Of a DNA stretch of 35,512 nucleotides, positions 35,171 to 35,512 are shown in pieces. Positions within the stretch are counted from its first letter, which is position 1; the number at the start of each line of letters is the position of its first letter. The position numbers and the translations under genes are program-made. The stretch spans positions 1-35,512 of the forward strand of contig CALANQ010000145.1 in assembly GCA_937926025.1 (NCBI GenBank), read 5' to 3'. Under the pieces are notes generated by a model that worked only from the letters and a program-made list of their open reading frames with translations, did no database searches and had not been told where the DNA came from. The stretch is from an uncultured Acidimicrobiales bacterium (lineage in GTDB: Bacteria > Actinomycetota > Acidimicrobiia > Acidimicrobiales > Iamiaceae).

Positions 35171-35512
35171 TGCACGTCGCGGTCGTGGGCCTGGGTGCGG
35201 TCGGCACCCGGGCGGCCCGCCAGCTCGCGTCCACCGATGCCGTGGAACGGGTCACCCTCTACGAGACGCAGGAGGGCCGGGTTGCCGAGGTGTCGTCGTC
35301 CCTCGGTGCCAAGGCCCACGCGGGGGCCGGTGCGCCGGCCGACCTCGACGGCGTCGACGTGGTCCTGATCGCCACGCCGTGCGGCACCCACATCGACCTG
35401 GCCCGGGCGCTGGTGGGCCGGAGCATCCCGGTGGTTAGCACGTCCGACGACGTCGACGAGGTGCGGGCCCTGCTCGACCTCGGTCCCGAGGCGGAGGCCC
35501 GGGGTGTGGCGG
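35170..35512 (+). CDS. Rossmann-fold NAD(P)-binding protein, N-terminal part (runs off the right edge)
   Basis: The first 114 residues show a dinucleotide-binding fold: MHVAVVGLGAVGTRAARQL with the GxGxxG motif (7-12), then VTLYET, a DVVLIATPCGTHIDLA segment and VVSTSDDVDEV. This fits the N-terminus of a saccharopine-dehydrogenase-like or Gfo/Idh-type oxidoreductase or a related sugar-nucleotide enzyme. The catalytic domain is outside the window, so the substrate is unknown. Coupled to the preceding small gene. Confidence 0.65.
   Translation, partial: MHVAVVGLGAVGTRAARQLASTDAVERVTLYETQEGRVAEVSSSLGAKAHAGAGAPADLDGVDVVLIATPCGTHIDLARALVGRSIPVVSTSDDVDEVRALLDLGPEAEARGVA

Overview
The window is GC-rich chromosomal DNA from an actinobacterium. 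The best guess is a member of the Acidimicrobiia, but the lineage is inferred from gene order and composition, not from a search. It spans the replication origin. The order rpmH / dnaA / oriC / dnaN / recF / DUF721 / gyrB / gyrA / TadE-like / DUF3566 / tRNA-Ile on one side, and rpmH-rnpA-yidD-yidC-jag-rsmG ... parA-parB ... trxA-trxB-anti-sigma-sigma-kinase-DUF6049 ... CCA transferase on the other, matches the origin region known from actinobacteria such as Mycobacterium.

Layout. 1-2382: 5' part of an ECF sigma factor gene (minus) and a fused DrrA/DrrB-type ABC exporter (minus). 2383-8204: CCA-adding enzyme (minus), a secreted FN3/NHL/DUF4214 protein (plus), a PilT-like ATPase with altered catalytic boxes and a histone-deacetylase-family hydrolase (both minus). 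8324-16825: a plus-strand block of GNAT acetyltransferase, DUF6049 membrane protein, DegV, a membrane Ser/Thr kinase coupled to an ECF sigma factor and a membrane anti-sigma factor, a small membrane protein, trxB and trxA. 16826-20938: a gap holding a terminator and an off-origin DnaA-box cluster, parB and parA (minus), then about 2 kb of non-coding DNA carrying four parS sites. 20939-24318: the minus-strand rpmH operon (tail-protein processing, membrane insertion, 16S methylation). 24319-26406: dnaA promoter region, dnaA and oriC. 26407-34866: dnaN, recF, DUF721/DciA-like, gyrB, gyrA, TadE-like, DUF3566. 34930-35512: tRNA-Ile, a tiny membrane protein, and the start of a Rossmann-fold protein.

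How it works together. DnaA loads at the boxes between dnaA and dnaN, DnaN is the clamp, DUF721 probably helps helicase loading, and gyrase handles supercoils. ParA/ParB act on the parS cluster 6-7 kb to the left. Genes flanking oriC point away from it on both sides, and the plus strand is C-rich left of oriC, as expected for divergent forks.

Most unusual points: an ECF sigma factor that lacks about six residues of the region 4.2 helix-turn-helix; a kinase plus sigma plus anti-sigma unit sitting where mycobacteria carry the MurJ-pseudokinase fusion MviN; a PilT-like ATPase without the catalytic Glu and His-box residues; a parS-bearing non-coding 2-kb segment; and a recurring TAGNNT box 7-9 nt before start codons that suggests leaderless transcripts. 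I found no CRISPR array, transposon or prophage.
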